Of a stretch of DNA of 35,924 nt, positions 16,684 through 25,151 are shown piece after piece; the first letter of the stretch is position 1; each line of letters starts with the position of its first letter. A program made the position numbers and the translations under genes. The stretch covers positions 1 to 35,924 of the forward strand of contig NZ_SMJX01000059.1 in the NCBI RefSeq assembly GCF_004348535.1, written 5' to 3'. The notes beneath the pieces were generated by a model that was given only the letters and a program-made list of their open reading frames with translations, ran no database searches and was not told the DNA's origin. The stretch comes from Actinomadura sp. KC216 (GTDB taxonomy: Bacteria > Actinomycetota > Actinomycetes > Streptosporangiales > Streptosporangiaceae).

Positions 16684-17628
16684 GTGGATGACGACGTGAG
16701 CACCGCCCGGGTCGGCTGGATCGGGACCGGCCGCATGGGGTACGCGATGGCCGAGCGGCTCGTCCGCTCCGGGCTTGCGGTGAGCGTGTGGAACCGCACC
16801 CGCCGGAAGGCCGAGCCGCTGGCCGAGCACGGCGCCGTCATCGTCGACAAGATCACGGACCTGGCGGCGGCGGACGTGGTGTTCACCATGGTGTCCACGG
16901 ACGCCGACCTCCGCGACGTGCTGCTGGGCGCGGGCGGGCTGCTCACCGCCGCCCGGTCCCCGGGGGTGATCGTGGACTGTTCCACGGTCTCCGCCGAGGT
17001 CTCCCGCGAGATGCGGGCCGCGGCGCGTGCGCGCGGCGCCGACCTGCTGTGCGCGCCGGTGAGCGGCAACGGCAAGGCGGTCGCCGCGGGTCGGCTGAGC
17101 GTCGTCGTGTCGGGGCCGCGGGAGGCGAGCGAGCGGGTCAGGCCGCTGCTGGAGACGATCGGCCGGGCCGTCACCTATGTCGGCGAAGACGAGGCGGCCC
17201 GGCTGGTCAAGCTCTGCCACAACCTGTTCCTCGGGGTGGTCACGCAGGCGCTCGCGGAGGTGACGGTGCTGGCCGACAAGGCGGGGGTGCGCCGCCGCGA
17301 CTTCCTGGAGTTCATCAACGACGGCGTCCTCGGCTCGGTCTTCACCCGGTACAAGACGCCGGCGCTGGTGCGTCTCGACTACACCCCGACGTTCACCACC
17401 GAGCTGCTCCGCAAGGACTTCGACCTCGGGCTGGCCGCCGCCCGTGAGCTGGAGACCCCGATGCCCGTCACCGCGCTCGTGCACCACCTCGTCCAGGCGG
17501 CGATCGGGCAGGGGCACGCGGCCGAGGACTTCGCGGCGCTGCTGTCCGTCCAGGCCGCCGCCGCCGGGCTCGACCTGGTCGCCGACGACGGGCCGGTCGC
17601 CGACGGGCTGACCGGGACCGCGGACTAG
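16684..17628 (+). CDS. NAD(P)-dependent beta-hydroxyacid dehydrogenase (HIBADH family)
   Basis: This 314-residue dehydrogenase has a Rossmann fold at the N-terminus (VGWIGTGRMGYAMAERL, glycines at 14, 16 and 19). The substrate-binding block is LLCAPVSGNGKAV (~121-133, the family's D.PVSGG). The catalytic Lys is K176 with N180 in EDEAARLVKLCHN, and an all-helical C-terminal domain follows. Length and motifs fit 3-hydroxyisobutyrate, tartronate-semialdehyde and related dehydrogenases, which interconvert a 3-hydroxyacid and an aldehyde acid. The start is GTG at 16684, with AGGGAG seven bases upstream. It leads the rightward operon behind a LacI-type operator. The aldehyde dehydrogenase at the operon's end could oxidise its product. 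Confidence 0.9.
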   Translation: MDDDVSTARVGWIGTGRMGYAMAERLVRSGLAVSVWNRTRRKAEPLAEHGAVIVDKITDLAAADVVFTMVSTDADLRDVLLGAGGLLTAARSPGVIVDCSTVSAEVSREMRAAARARGADLLCAPVSGNGKAVAAGRLSVVVSGPREASERVRPLLETIGRAVTYVGEDEAARLVKLCHNLFLGVVTQALAEVTVLADKAGVRRRDFLEFINDGVLGSVFTRYKTPALVRLDYTPTFTTELLRKDFDLGLAAARELETPMPVTALVHHLVQAAIGQGHAAEDFAALLSVQAAAAGLDLVADDGPVADGLTGTAD

Positions 17629-17642
17629 GGGAGGTGGCGACG

Positions 17643-18890
17643 ATGGCGGGTCCGGCGCGTCCCGTCCCGGCACCGGGGCCCATGGCCGTGGACTTCGAGG
17701 AACGGGTCGACTTCCACCGTCTGCGCGAGTACCGGCTGAGCCGCGCGCGCCAGGCGCTGGAGGGCAGCGAGCTGGGCGCGCTGCTGTGCTTCGACGTCAA
17801 CAACATCCGCTATCTGACCAGCACGATGATCGGGGAGTGGGCGCGGGACAAGGTCGCCCGGTACGCCCTGCTCCCGCGCGCCGGCGAGCCCGTCGTCTGG
17901 GACTTCGGCTCCGCCGCCCAGCACCACCGGCTGTACGCGCCGTGGCTGCGCCCGGAGAACTCCCGCGCGGGGATGCTCGGGCTGCGCGGCTCGATCGCGC
18001 CCGACGCGGGGCTGCTGGCGAGCGCGGTCGCCGAGATCAAGGGCCTCCTCGCCGACGCCGGCCTCGACGGCGCCCCCGTGGGAGTCGACATCGCCGAGCC
18101 GCCGATGCTGTTCGAGCTGGCCCGCCAGGGCGTGGAGGTCCGGGACGGCCAGCAGGTGATGCTGGACGCGCGGCAGATCAAGTCCCCGGACGAGATCGCG
18201 CTGCTGTCCACGGCGGCCGCGATGGTGGACGGCGTCTACCACGAGCTGGCGGCGGCGCTGCGTCCGGGCGTCCGGGAGAACGAGCTCGTCGCGCTGGTGA
18301 ACCGGCGGCTGTACGAGCTGGGCAGTGACGACGTCGAGGCGGTGAACGCGGTGTCGGGGGAGCGCTGCAACCCGCATCCGCACAACTTCTCCGACCGCCT
18401 GATACGGCCCGGCGACCAGGCGTTCTTCGACATCATCCAGTCGTTCAACGGCTACCGGACCTGCTACTACCGGACGTTCGGCGTCGGCCGCGCCACCCCC
18501 GCCCAGCGCGACGCCTACACCCGGGCGCGCGAGTGGATCGACGCGGCGATCGAGCTGGTCAAGCCGGGCGTCACCACCGACCGGATCGCCCGGGTGTGGC
18601 CCGCCGCCCACGAGTTCGGGTTCCCGGACGAGATGGCGGCGTTCGGCCTCCAGTTCGGGCACGGCCTGGGTCTCGCGCTGCACGAACGGCCCGTCATCAG
18701 CCGCCTGAACTCCCTGGAGCATCCGGTCGAGCTGCGCGAGGGCATGGTCTTCGCGCTGGAGACCTACTGCCCGGCCGCCGACGGCTTCTCCGCGGCGCGG
18801 ATCGAGGAGGAGATCGTGGTGACCGCCGGCGGGCACCAGGTGATCACGCTGTTCCCCGCCGAAGAACTCTTCGTCGCGAACGAGTACTGA
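17643..18890 (+). CDS. M24-family hydrolase with one metal ligand replaced
   Basis: This 415-residue protein has the creatinase-like N-terminal domain (~15-160, LGALLCFDVNNIRYLTSTM) and the M24 pita-bread domain (~165-410). Five metal ligands are expected. D263 (FFDIIQ), H340 (FGHGLGL), E373 (FALETYCP) and E388 (ARIEEEIVV) are present, but the second Asp of the usual GY.sDiTRTF motif is C274 in GYRTCYYRTF. H347-E348 of the HE motif are intact. Relatives include Xaa-Pro peptidases, metal-free creatinase, ectoine hydrolase DoeA and DMSP lyase DddP, so a non-peptidase hydrolase or lyase is likely. The ATG at 17643 is chosen because GGGGAGG lies eight bases before it; GTG at 17634 is an alternative. 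Confidence 0.87.
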   Translation: MAGPARPVPAPGPMAVDFEERVDFHRLREYRLSRARQALEGSELGALLCFDVNNIRYLTSTMIGEWARDKVARYALLPRAGEPVVWDFGSAAQHHRLYAPWLRPENSRAGMLGLRGSIAPDAGLLASAVAEIKGLLADAGLDGAPVGVDIAEPPMLFELARQGVEVRDGQQVMLDARQIKSPDEIALLSTAAAMVDGVYHELAAALRPGVRENELVALVNRRLYELGSDDVEAVNAVSGERCNPHPHNFSDRLIRPGDQAFFDIIQSFNGYRTCYYRTFGVGRATPAQRDAYTRAREWIDAAIELVKPGVTTDRIARVWPAAHEFGFPDEMAAFGLQFGHGLGLALHERPVISRLNSLEHPVELREGMVFALETYCPAADGFSAARIEEEIVVTAGGHQVITLFPAEELFVANEY

Positions 18891-18925
18891 CGTTCAACGA
18901 GCACCGACTCTCCACGAGGTGAAGG

Positions 18926-19930
18926 ATGACCGTCCACACCGGCGCCCCCGAGCTCACCGAGGCGACCCGGCTGCGCGTGTACCGGCTGCTGACCGAGCTG
19001 CGCCGGTTCGAGAAACGGGCGCACGACCTGTTCCTGCGCGGGCTGGTGCCCGGCACCAGCCATCTGTCGCTGGGCATGGAGGCGATCGCGGCGGGGTTCG
19101 CCGCCGCGATGCGTCCGGGCGACCTGACGTTCGCCACCTACCGCGGCCACGCCCATACGCTCGCCCGCGGCGCGCCGATGCCCGCGGTGATGGGCGAGCT
19201 GCTCGGCCGGTCCACCGGGCTGATGGGCGGTAAGGGCGGGTCGATGCACCTGACCAGCGCCGAGCACGGCGCGATGGGGTCGTACGCGATCGTCGGCGCG
19301 CACCTGGTGGTCGCCAACGGCGCGGCGTGGGCGGCGCGGCACCGTGGCACCGGGCAGGTCGTGGTCTGCTTCTTCGGCGACGGGACGACCAACATCGGCG
19401 CGTTCCACGAGGCGCTGAACCTCGCCGTGGTGTGGCGCCTGCCGATCGTGTTCGTCTGCGAGAACAACCTGTACATGGAGTACACGCGGATCGAGGACGT
19501 GACCGCCGTGCCCCGTCCGGCGGCCGACCGGGCGGGCGCGTACGGCCTGCCGCCGGTCGTCGTGGACGGCAACGACCCCGACGCCGTCTACCTCATCGCC
19601 GCGGAGGCGATCGAGAAGGCGCGCGGCGACGGCGGCCCGGCCCTGATCGAGGCGGTGACGTACCGGCACGGCGGACACTCGCGGGCCGATCCCGGCAAGT
19701 ACCGTCCGGCGGACGAGGTCGCCGAATGGCTGGCCCGCGACCCCCTTCCGGTGTATCGCGCCCGCCTCACGGCGGCGGGGGTGCCGGAGGAGACGCTGCA
19801 CGAGATCGACGAGTCGGCGCAGCGCGCGGTGGACGAGGCGACGGAGCAGGCGGAGGCGGCGCCGCGCCCCGCCCCGGAGACCGCGCTGACCGACGTGTGG
19901 GCGGACGGAGGACGGCAATGGCGGAACTGA
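18926..19930 (+). CDS. Thiamine-dependent 2-oxoacid dehydrogenase E1, alpha subunit
   Basis: This 334-residue protein is the alpha subunit of a two-chain E1 (pyruvate or acetoin dehydrogenase type). Recognised segments are LYRLLTELRRFE-like residues ~17-30, SHLSLGMEAIAAG (~45-57), TYRGHAHTLARG (~71-82), and the thiamine diphosphate motif GDGTTNIGAFHEALN (151-165) ending in ENN (179-181). The ATG is preceded by GAGGTGAAGG. It uses thiamine diphosphate to decarboxylate a 2-oxoacid or cleave acetoin, working with the beta chain whose gene overlaps it by 13 bases. No E2 or E3 gene is in the window. The length is close to AcoA. Confidence 0.93.
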   Translation: MTVHTGAPELTEATRLRVYRLLTELRRFEKRAHDLFLRGLVPGTSHLSLGMEAIAAGFAAAMRPGDLTFATYRGHAHTLARGAPMPAVMGELLGRSTGLMGGKGGSMHLTSAEHGAMGSYAIVGAHLVVANGAAWAARHRGTGQVVVCFFGDGTTNIGAFHEALNLAVVWRLPIVFVCENNLYMEYTRIEDVTAVPRPAADRAGAYGLPPVVVDGNDPDAVYLIAAEAIEKARGDGGPALIEAVTYRHGGHSRADPGKYRPADEVAEWLARDPLPVYRARLTAAGVPEETLHEIDESAQRAVDEATEQAEAAPRPAPETALTDVWADGGRQWRN

Positions 19931-20892
19931 CCTATCGCGCCGCGGTCGCCCGCGGCCTGGCACAGGAACTGGCGCACGACCCGAACGTGGTGTTCCTCGG
20001 TGAGGACGTCGCCGCCGCCGGCGGTGTCTTCAAGGCCACCCCGGGCCTGCTGGAGGCGTTCGGGCCGCAGCGCGTGCGCGACACCCCGATCTCCGAGCAG
20101 GCCATCCTCGGCGCGGCGATGGGCGCCGCGATGAACGGCCTCCGCCCGGTCGCCGAGATCATGTTCTCCGACTTCCTGGCCGTCTGCTGGGACATCGTGG
20201 CCAACCAGATCGCCAAGACCCGGTACATGGCGGCCGGGCAGTTCGCCTTCCCGCTGGTCATCCGCACCGCCAACGGCGGAGGGCTGCGGTTCGGCGCACA
20301 GCATTCGCAGAGCGTGGAGAACTGGGCGATGTCCGTCCCCGGCCTGAAGGTCGTCGCGCCGTCCACCCCCGCCGACGTCGTCGGGCTGCTGGCCGCCGCC
20401 GTGCGCGACCCCGACCCCGTCCTGTTCTTCGAGCACAAGGCGCTCTACCCGGTCAAGGGCGAGGTGCCCGACGGGGAACTGGTCGACCGTCTCGGGACGG
20501 CGCGGGTCGTGCGCGAGGGCGGCGACTGCACGATCGTCGCGCTCGCGGCCATGGTGCCCCGGGCCGTCACCGCCGCCGAGCGCCTGTCGGGCCTCGGCGT
20601 GGAGGCGACCGTGGTGGACCTCCGCTCGCTCGTCCCCCTCGACATCACCACCGTGCTCGACTCGCTCGCCCGGACCGGGCGCCTGTTCACCGTCGAGGAG
20701 AACCCCCGGCTGTGCGGCTGGGGCGCCGAGCTGGTCTCGCTGGTCGCCGAGGAGGCGTACGGGCTGCTCACCGGGCCGCCCGTGCGTATCGCCACGCCGC
20801 ATGTCCCGCTGCCCGCGGGCGAGCTGGAGGACACCGTCATCCCGTCGGTCGACCGCGTCACCGACACGATCGCGAAGGCTATGGGCGCGTGA
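19918..20892 (+). CDS. Thiamine-dependent 2-oxoacid dehydrogenase E1, beta subunit
   Basis: This 324-residue beta subunit has VFLGEDVAAAGGVFKAT near 25-41, the catalytic Glu E60 in RDTPISEQAI, MFSDFLAVCWD, GAQHSQSVENWAMSVPGLKV with the conserved His, and VVDLRSLVPLD opening the C-terminal domain. It pairs with the alpha chain to form the active site at the interface. The ATG at 19918 lies inside the end of the alpha gene, and the TGA overlaps the next start as GTGA, so translation of the three genes is probably coupled. Pyruvate, acetoin and branched-chain 2-oxoacids are all possible substrates. Confidence 0.93.
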   Translation: MAELTYRAAVARGLAQELAHDPNVVFLGEDVAAAGGVFKATPGLLEAFGPQRVRDTPISEQAILGAAMGAAMNGLRPVAEIMFSDFLAVCWDIVANQIAKTRYMAAGQFAFPLVIRTANGGGLRFGAQHSQSVENWAMSVPGLKVVAPSTPADVVGLLAAAVRDPDPVLFFEHKALYPVKGEVPDGELVDRLGTARVVREGGDCTIVALAAMVPRAVTAAERLSGLGVEATVVDLRSLVPLDITTVLDSLARTGRLFTVEENPRLCGWGAELVSLVAEEAYGLLTGPPVRIATPHVPLPAGELEDTVIPSVDRVTDTIAKAMGA

Positions 20893-22352
20893 CGGCCGCT
20901 GCCACGGCGGCGGCGACCGCGCCGACCGACCTGCTCGTCGACGGGACGTGGCGCGCCGCGTCGGGCGGGCGCCGGTTCGCCGTGCACGACCCGTCCACCG
21001 GCGAACCGATCGCCGAGGTCTCCGACGCGACCGCGGACGATGCCCGCGCCGCCGTCAGTGCGGCGCACCGGGCGGGCCCCGCATGGGCGGCGCGACCGCC
21101 CCGGGAGCGCGCCGAGACGCTGCGCCGCGTGTACGAGCTGATGACCGGCGAGGCGTCCCGGCTGGCCCGTCTGATCGTCGCCGAGAGCGGGAAGGCGCTG
21201 GCCGACGCGCGCGCCGAGGTGTCCTACGCCGCCGAGTTCTTCCGCTGGTACGCCGAGGAGGCGGTCCGCGGGGCGGGCGAGATGTCGCGGGCGCCCGGCG
21301 GCGAACGGCGCATCCTCGTCCTGCACCGCCCGGTCGGCGTATGCCTGCTGATCACCCCTTGGAACTTCCCGGCCGCCATGGCCACCCGAAAGATCGCCCC
21401 GGCGCTCGCCGCGGGCTGCCCGGTCGTGCTCAAGCCCGCGGCGCTCACCCCGCTCACCGCCCTCGCGATCGCCGAACTGACCGAACGGGCCGGTGTCCCA
21501 CCCGGGGTGGTCAACGTCCTGCCCACCCGCGACCCGAGCGGCGTCGTCGGCCCGATGCTCGCCGATCCCCGCGTCCGCAAACTGTCGTTCACGGGCGGGA
21601 CCGCCACGGGACGGACGCTTCTGGAGCAGGCCGCCGGCCAGATCCTCAACTGCTCCATGGAACTGGGCGGCAACGCCCCGTTCCTGGTGTTCGCCGACGC
21701 CGACCTCGACGCGGCGATCGACGGAGCCCTCGCCGCCAAGATGCGCAACGGCGGCCAGGCGTGCACCGCCGCGAACCGCTTCTACGTTCAGCGCCCCGTC
21801 TATGACGAGTTCGTCACCAGGTTCGCCGAGGCGATGAGCCGACTGCGCGTCGGCCCCGGGCTTGATGAGAAGACCGACGTAGGCCCGCTTGTCAACGCCG
21901 CGGCACGCGACAAGGTGGCCGCGCTCGTCCAGGAGGCGCTGGACGGAGGCGCCCGCGCCCTGGTCGGAGGTCACCCGCTCGAAGGGCCGGGCTACTTCTA
22001 CCCGCCGACCGTGCTGACCGGCGTCCCGGCCGATGCCCGCGTCCTGCACGAGGAGATATTCGGACCCGTCGCCCCCGTCCTGCCGTTCGACACCGAGGAC
22101 GAGGCCGTGGCCGCCGCCAACCACACCGAGTACGGCCTCATCGCCTATCTCTACACCAGCGACCTGCACCGCGGGCTCCGACTGACGCAGCGCCTGGAGA
22201 CCGGCATGATCGGCCTCAATCAGGGAGTCATCTCCGACCCGGCCGCACCCTTCGGCGGCGTCAAGCAGAGCGGCCTGGGACGCGAAGGCGGCCACCACGG
22301 CCTCCTCGACTACCTGGAACCCGTCTACGTGGGCATCGCCGACCCCTTGTAG
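20889..22352 (+). CDS. NAD(P)-dependent aldehyde dehydrogenase (succinate-semialdehyde type)
   Basis: This 487-residue enzyme of the aldehyde dehydrogenase superfamily has the cofactor region GVCLLITPWNFPAAMATRKI (~150-169), LKPAALTPL, the nucleotide-binding SFTGGTATGR, the catalytic E258 in MELGGNAPF and the nucleophile C292 in GGQACTAANRFYV. It ends with APFGGVKQSGLGREGG. Residue choice and length are nearest to the GabD group. The GTG at 20889 overlaps the preceding TGA. It likely oxidises an aldehyde acid formed by the first gene of the operon or released by hydrolysis of the imported compound. No hairpin was noticed right after the stop. Confidence 0.93.
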   Translation: MTAAATAAATAPTDLLVDGTWRAASGGRRFAVHDPSTGEPIAEVSDATADDARAAVSAAHRAGPAWAARPPRERAETLRRVYELMTGEASRLARLIVAESGKALADARAEVSYAAEFFRWYAEEAVRGAGEMSRAPGGERRILVLHRPVGVCLLITPWNFPAAMATRKIAPALAAGCPVVLKPAALTPLTALAIAELTERAGVPPGVVNVLPTRDPSGVVGPMLADPRVRKLSFTGGTATGRTLLEQAAGQILNCSMELGGNAPFLVFADADLDAAIDGALAAKMRNGGQACTAANRFYVQRPVYDEFVTRFAEAMSRLRVGPGLDEKTDVGPLVNAAARDKVAALVQEALDGGARALVGGHPLEGPGYFYPPTVLTGVPADARVLHEEIFGPVAPVLPFDTEDEAVAAANHTEYGLIAYLYTSDLHRGLRLTQRLETGMIGLNQGVISDPAAPFGGVKQSGLGREGGHHGLLDYLEPVYVGIADPL

Positions 22353-22944
22353 CGCAGCCCAGTCACGAACGGTCAAACGAGCCCGGCCTGGCACCGCCTC
22401 CCCGCACCCGGCACCCCGCCATAGCCCCCGTCCAATGGACAAGTGGGAATGGGCGAGTGAACTGCGGGGGCGTGAATATTGTTCACCGGCGGGTGCCCCT
22501 GTGACGGGACCTCGACCGGTGCGGGAAATGCCCCGGGGCGGCGATGATCTCGTCTGGAACATTCTGGGGGAGGCGTGGCCGGCGATCGTCTCGCTCCGAG
22601 CGCCGCTCGAGGTGAGGCGGCTGCGCTGTCGCTGGTCTCTCGTCCCGGCTAGTACGGCTAAGGCCGTGCTTCGCCTACTCGACATCCGGGCTGGCGATAG
22701 TCAGGAGGCCGGACGGGCTCGGCATCACCGCCTGGCATGGAACCCCTGCCGGTGAAGCACGGCCGGGCCGCGCCGGTTGACCCCGCACAGCGCCACCCGC
22801 TGACCGTTTCCAAGGACGGCTGCGGCGCAGAGACCTGGGGTGTTTCCGTAGGGTCATGATGGGAAACCGAGAGTAGTCGAGGAGAGCCGCGTTCCTGCGA
22901 GGCCGCTCGGCGCCGAGGCATGGTTCCCTGCGGAGGTGGTGTCG
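22353..22944. other. Intergenic stretch without a confident gene
   Basis: Open frames here (for example plus strand 22435-22755) have no family resemblance and no clear ribosome binding site. The stretch contains a small inverted repeat at 22472-22486 and a GTCCA-A-TGGAC palindrome at 22430-22440. The last ~90 bases include the leader of the flavin oxidase gene. No U-tract terminator for the catabolic operon was seen. Confidence 0.45.
22472..22486. promoter_or_regulatory. Inverted repeat, possible operator
   Basis: GTGAATATTGTTCAC pairs GTGAA with TTCAC around five bases. It is AT-rich for the region and lies ~460 bases before the flavin oxidase start. It may be a regulator site; nothing in the sequence says whose. 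Confidence 0.3.
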
Positions 22945-24489
22945 ATGACCTCGAATTCGCCCCAGCCGTCCCCGATCGTGCGGCCTGGTGACAAGCGGTA
23001 CCCGGCGCTGAGCCGCGGGTTCAACCAGCGATGGATAGCCGAACCCGAATACGTCCGGCTGGTGCGATCCCCAGAGGAGGCCCGGGACGCGCTGGCCGAG
23101 GCCGTGCGGCAGCCGCCGAAGGACCCCGCGCGCACGCGGATCACCGTCCGGTCCGGTGGGCACTGCTACGAGAACTTCGTCTGCGGGGCCGACGTCCGGG
23201 TCATCCTCGATATGTCGCCGATGTGCGGGATGTACTACGACCAGGGCATGGACGCCTACTGTGTGGAGTCGGGCGCCGGTAACTGGCATGCCTACAGCCA
23301 CCTGTACCCGATGAGCGGGAGAGCGCTTCCGGGAGGGTCCTGCTACTCGGTGGGCCTGGGCGGCCACATCACGGGCGGTGGATACGGGCTTCTGTCGCGG
23401 CAGTTCGGGCTCACCGTGGACTACCTCTACGCGGTCGAGGTCGCCGTGGTGAAACCGGACCGCACCACCGAACTGGTCGTGGCGAGACGCGACGACGGCG
23501 ACCCCGACCGCAGAGCGCTTTGGTGGGCGCACACCGGCGGCGGGGGCGGCAACTTCGGCGTCATCACCAGATTCTGGTTCAGGGACCTGCCCGAGCCGCC
23601 CAGCATGGTGCTCCTCACCGGCCTCGCCTGGGACTGGAAGGACGTCGCCAAGGACGATTTCGTCCACCTGCTGACCGCATTCGGGACGTACTTCCGCGAC
23701 CACCAGGACCCTTCCACGGCGGCCGGGAAGCTTTTCGGGATTCTGGTCCTCAACCACGTCTGCAATGGCCAGATCGGGCTCTTCGCGCAGGTGGACGTCG
23801 ACGATCCCGGCGGTCCGGCGGCCATGAAGGAGTTCCTGGAAAGGGTTGACGGCGGCATCGGCGCCACGGCGACGGCGATGCGGACATCGATGGGGGAGCG
23901 TCCGACCGTCGCTCATATGCAGATTCCGAGGGTCATGCCGTGGCTGACCGCCACCCAGACCCTGGACAGCAGCGGCGAGGACCAGTGTGGAAAATACAAG
24001 TCCGCCTATATTCGTAAACCCTTCGACCCCACGCAGATCGACGCGATGTGGTCGTTCCTCGGCAAAGAGAGATTCACCAGCTACGCCAACAAGCAGTCCG
24101 TCATCCAGATTGATTCCTACGGTGGCGCGATCAACCGTCCGCCGCGCGACACGGCGGCGCGGCAGCGCGACTCCATCATGAAAATGCAGTACCAGGTCTA
24201 CTGGACGAAGAACGACCCGGCAGAATCCGAATACCTGTCCTGGATCCGCGAGACCTACAGGGCGACGTTCGCCGCGACCGGCGGCGTCCCGATGGTGGGC
24301 GGCGGCGTCACCGACGGCTGCTACATCAACTATCCGGACGTCGACCTGGGCGATCCGCAATGGAATCGCTCGAACCAGCCGTGGTCCACCCTCTACTACA
24401 AGGACGCCTATCCTTCGCTGCAACGAGTGAAGAAGCGCTGGGACCCGCTCGACGTCTTCCGCAACGCCCAGTCGATCCGGCCCGCCTGA
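22945..24489 (+). CDS. BBE-type flavin oxidase with bicovalent FAD
   Basis: This 514-residue protein of the berberine-bridge-enzyme/aclacinomycin-oxidoreductase family is predicted to oxidise a secondary metabolite or sugar using FAD and oxygen. The PCMH-type FAD domain contains TVRSGGHCYENF, with H73 for covalent attachment, and LPGGSCYSVGLGGHITGGGYG, with C133 for the second bond. The 60-residue spacing equals that of the known bicovalent enzymes. The middle region (~210-430) is the substrate domain, and the C-terminal BBE segment is GCYINYPDVDLGDPQWNR to WDPLDVFRNAQSI. No signal peptide is seen. The ATG at 22945 is preferred, with GGAGG eight bases upstream, over GTG codons at 22936 and 22939. 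It appears monocistronic. Confidence 0.92.
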   Translation: MTSNSPQPSPIVRPGDKRYPALSRGFNQRWIAEPEYVRLVRSPEEARDALAEAVRQPPKDPARTRITVRSGGHCYENFVCGADVRVILDMSPMCGMYYDQGMDAYCVESGAGNWHAYSHLYPMSGRALPGGSCYSVGLGGHITGGGYGLLSRQFGLTVDYLYAVEVAVVKPDRTTELVVARRDDGDPDRRALWWAHTGGGGGNFGVITRFWFRDLPEPPSMVLLTGLAWDWKDVAKDDFVHLLTAFGTYFRDHQDPSTAAGKLFGILVLNHVCNGQIGLFAQVDVDDPGGPAAMKEFLERVDGGIGATATAMRTSMGERPTVAHMQIPRVMPWLTATQTLDSSGEDQCGKYKSAYIRKPFDPTQIDAMWSFLGKERFTSYANKQSVIQIDSYGGAINRPPRDTAARQRDSIMKMQYQVYWTKNDPAESEYLSWIRETYRATFAATGGVPMVGGGVTDGCYINYPDVDLGDPQWNRSNQPWSTLYYKDAYPSLQRVKKRWDPLDVFRNAQSIRPA

Positions 24490-24543
24490 CCCTCGCGGCG
24501 GCCTTCCGGCAACCGACGACGCGCACGCGGAAGGCGTGGCCGA

Positions 24544-24714
24544 TCTCCGGTCGTCACGTTGGGCGTGCTGCCCGCCCGCCGGATGACCCCGGTCGAGGCG
24601 GTCGGTTGCCGGGGCCCCCAACTCGCCGGCGAGATCCTCGGCGCGTTCCTCGCCGAGGTCGTCCCGACCGCGCTGTTCGTGTTCGCCGTCCTGGCGATGA
24701 CGAGCGAGGCCGCC
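24544..24714 (+). pseudogene. Aquaporin/MIP channel remnant
   Basis: One frame reads PVVTLGVLPARRMTPVEAVG, then PQLAGEILGAFLAEVVPTAL and FVFAVLAMTSEA. This follows the first NPA-motif region of AqpZ-like channels (NPAVTLG.L..RR......Y..AQ..G...GAF) and then jumps to a later helix (LTFLFVFVVL), so both ends and an inner part are missing. The remaining ~55 residues cannot form a channel. It is likely a deletion relic downstream of the flavin oxidase. Confidence 0.55.
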
Positions 24715-25151
24715 CTGCACCCTTGCAAGGCAGGTCATCCACGGATGAACACGTGCCGGAATCAAACAACTCCGGAGTGCTGGACGGGACGAGATACCTG
24801 GATGAGGTGAACCGCGGACGCTCGGGCGCCGTGACCTGAATATGGCAGGCGGGCGGACGCGCGGTGGAAAGCGACGCAAGGGGGAGTGGGCCGGCATGGT
24901 CGACCTCGTCGTCGACACTCCGCCCAAGTTCTTCAGGCACCGGCAACGAGGGCTGCTCCGACCACTGCCTCTCGTCCGGCCAGTCGCCGCTGTGCAACGG
25001 CACCCAGACCGCCCGTTTCCGGCTCACCGTCGCCGTGCGCTGGCGCCTCCTCGGCTGGGGCGAGGCGGCCGGCGTCGGCCGAGACCCCGCTCCGGCGTTC
25101 CCGCCACCCCTACTCACGGTCGAGACAATCAGCCCAGAAAGGTTAATGCCC
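24715..25151. other. Intergenic stretch before the secreted two-domain protein
   Basis: No recognisable gene. One plus-strand frame (24890-25080) contains a Cys-rich phrase (NEGCSDHCLSSGQSPLC) that could be decayed coding sequence. The last bases hold AGAAAGG, the ribosome binding site for the next gene. Confidence 0.35.

Noticed and set aside
22353-22380. Extra LacI-type operator at GGTCAAACGAGCC after the aldehyde dehydrogenase gene
   Set aside because: It shares only CAAACGA with the motif, lacks the TTG half-site, and lies downstream of the operon rather than at a promoter.
22435-22755. Plus-strand 106-codon frame between the aldehyde dehydrogenase and flavin oxidase genes
   Set aside because: Composition and lack of motifs look random, and no Shine-Dalgarno sequence precedes its ATG.
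22675-24927. 750-codon minus-strand frame opposite the flavin oxidase
   Set aside because: The plus strand holds the complete BBE-family protein with both FAD-binding residues, and the antisense frame has no recognisable domain.
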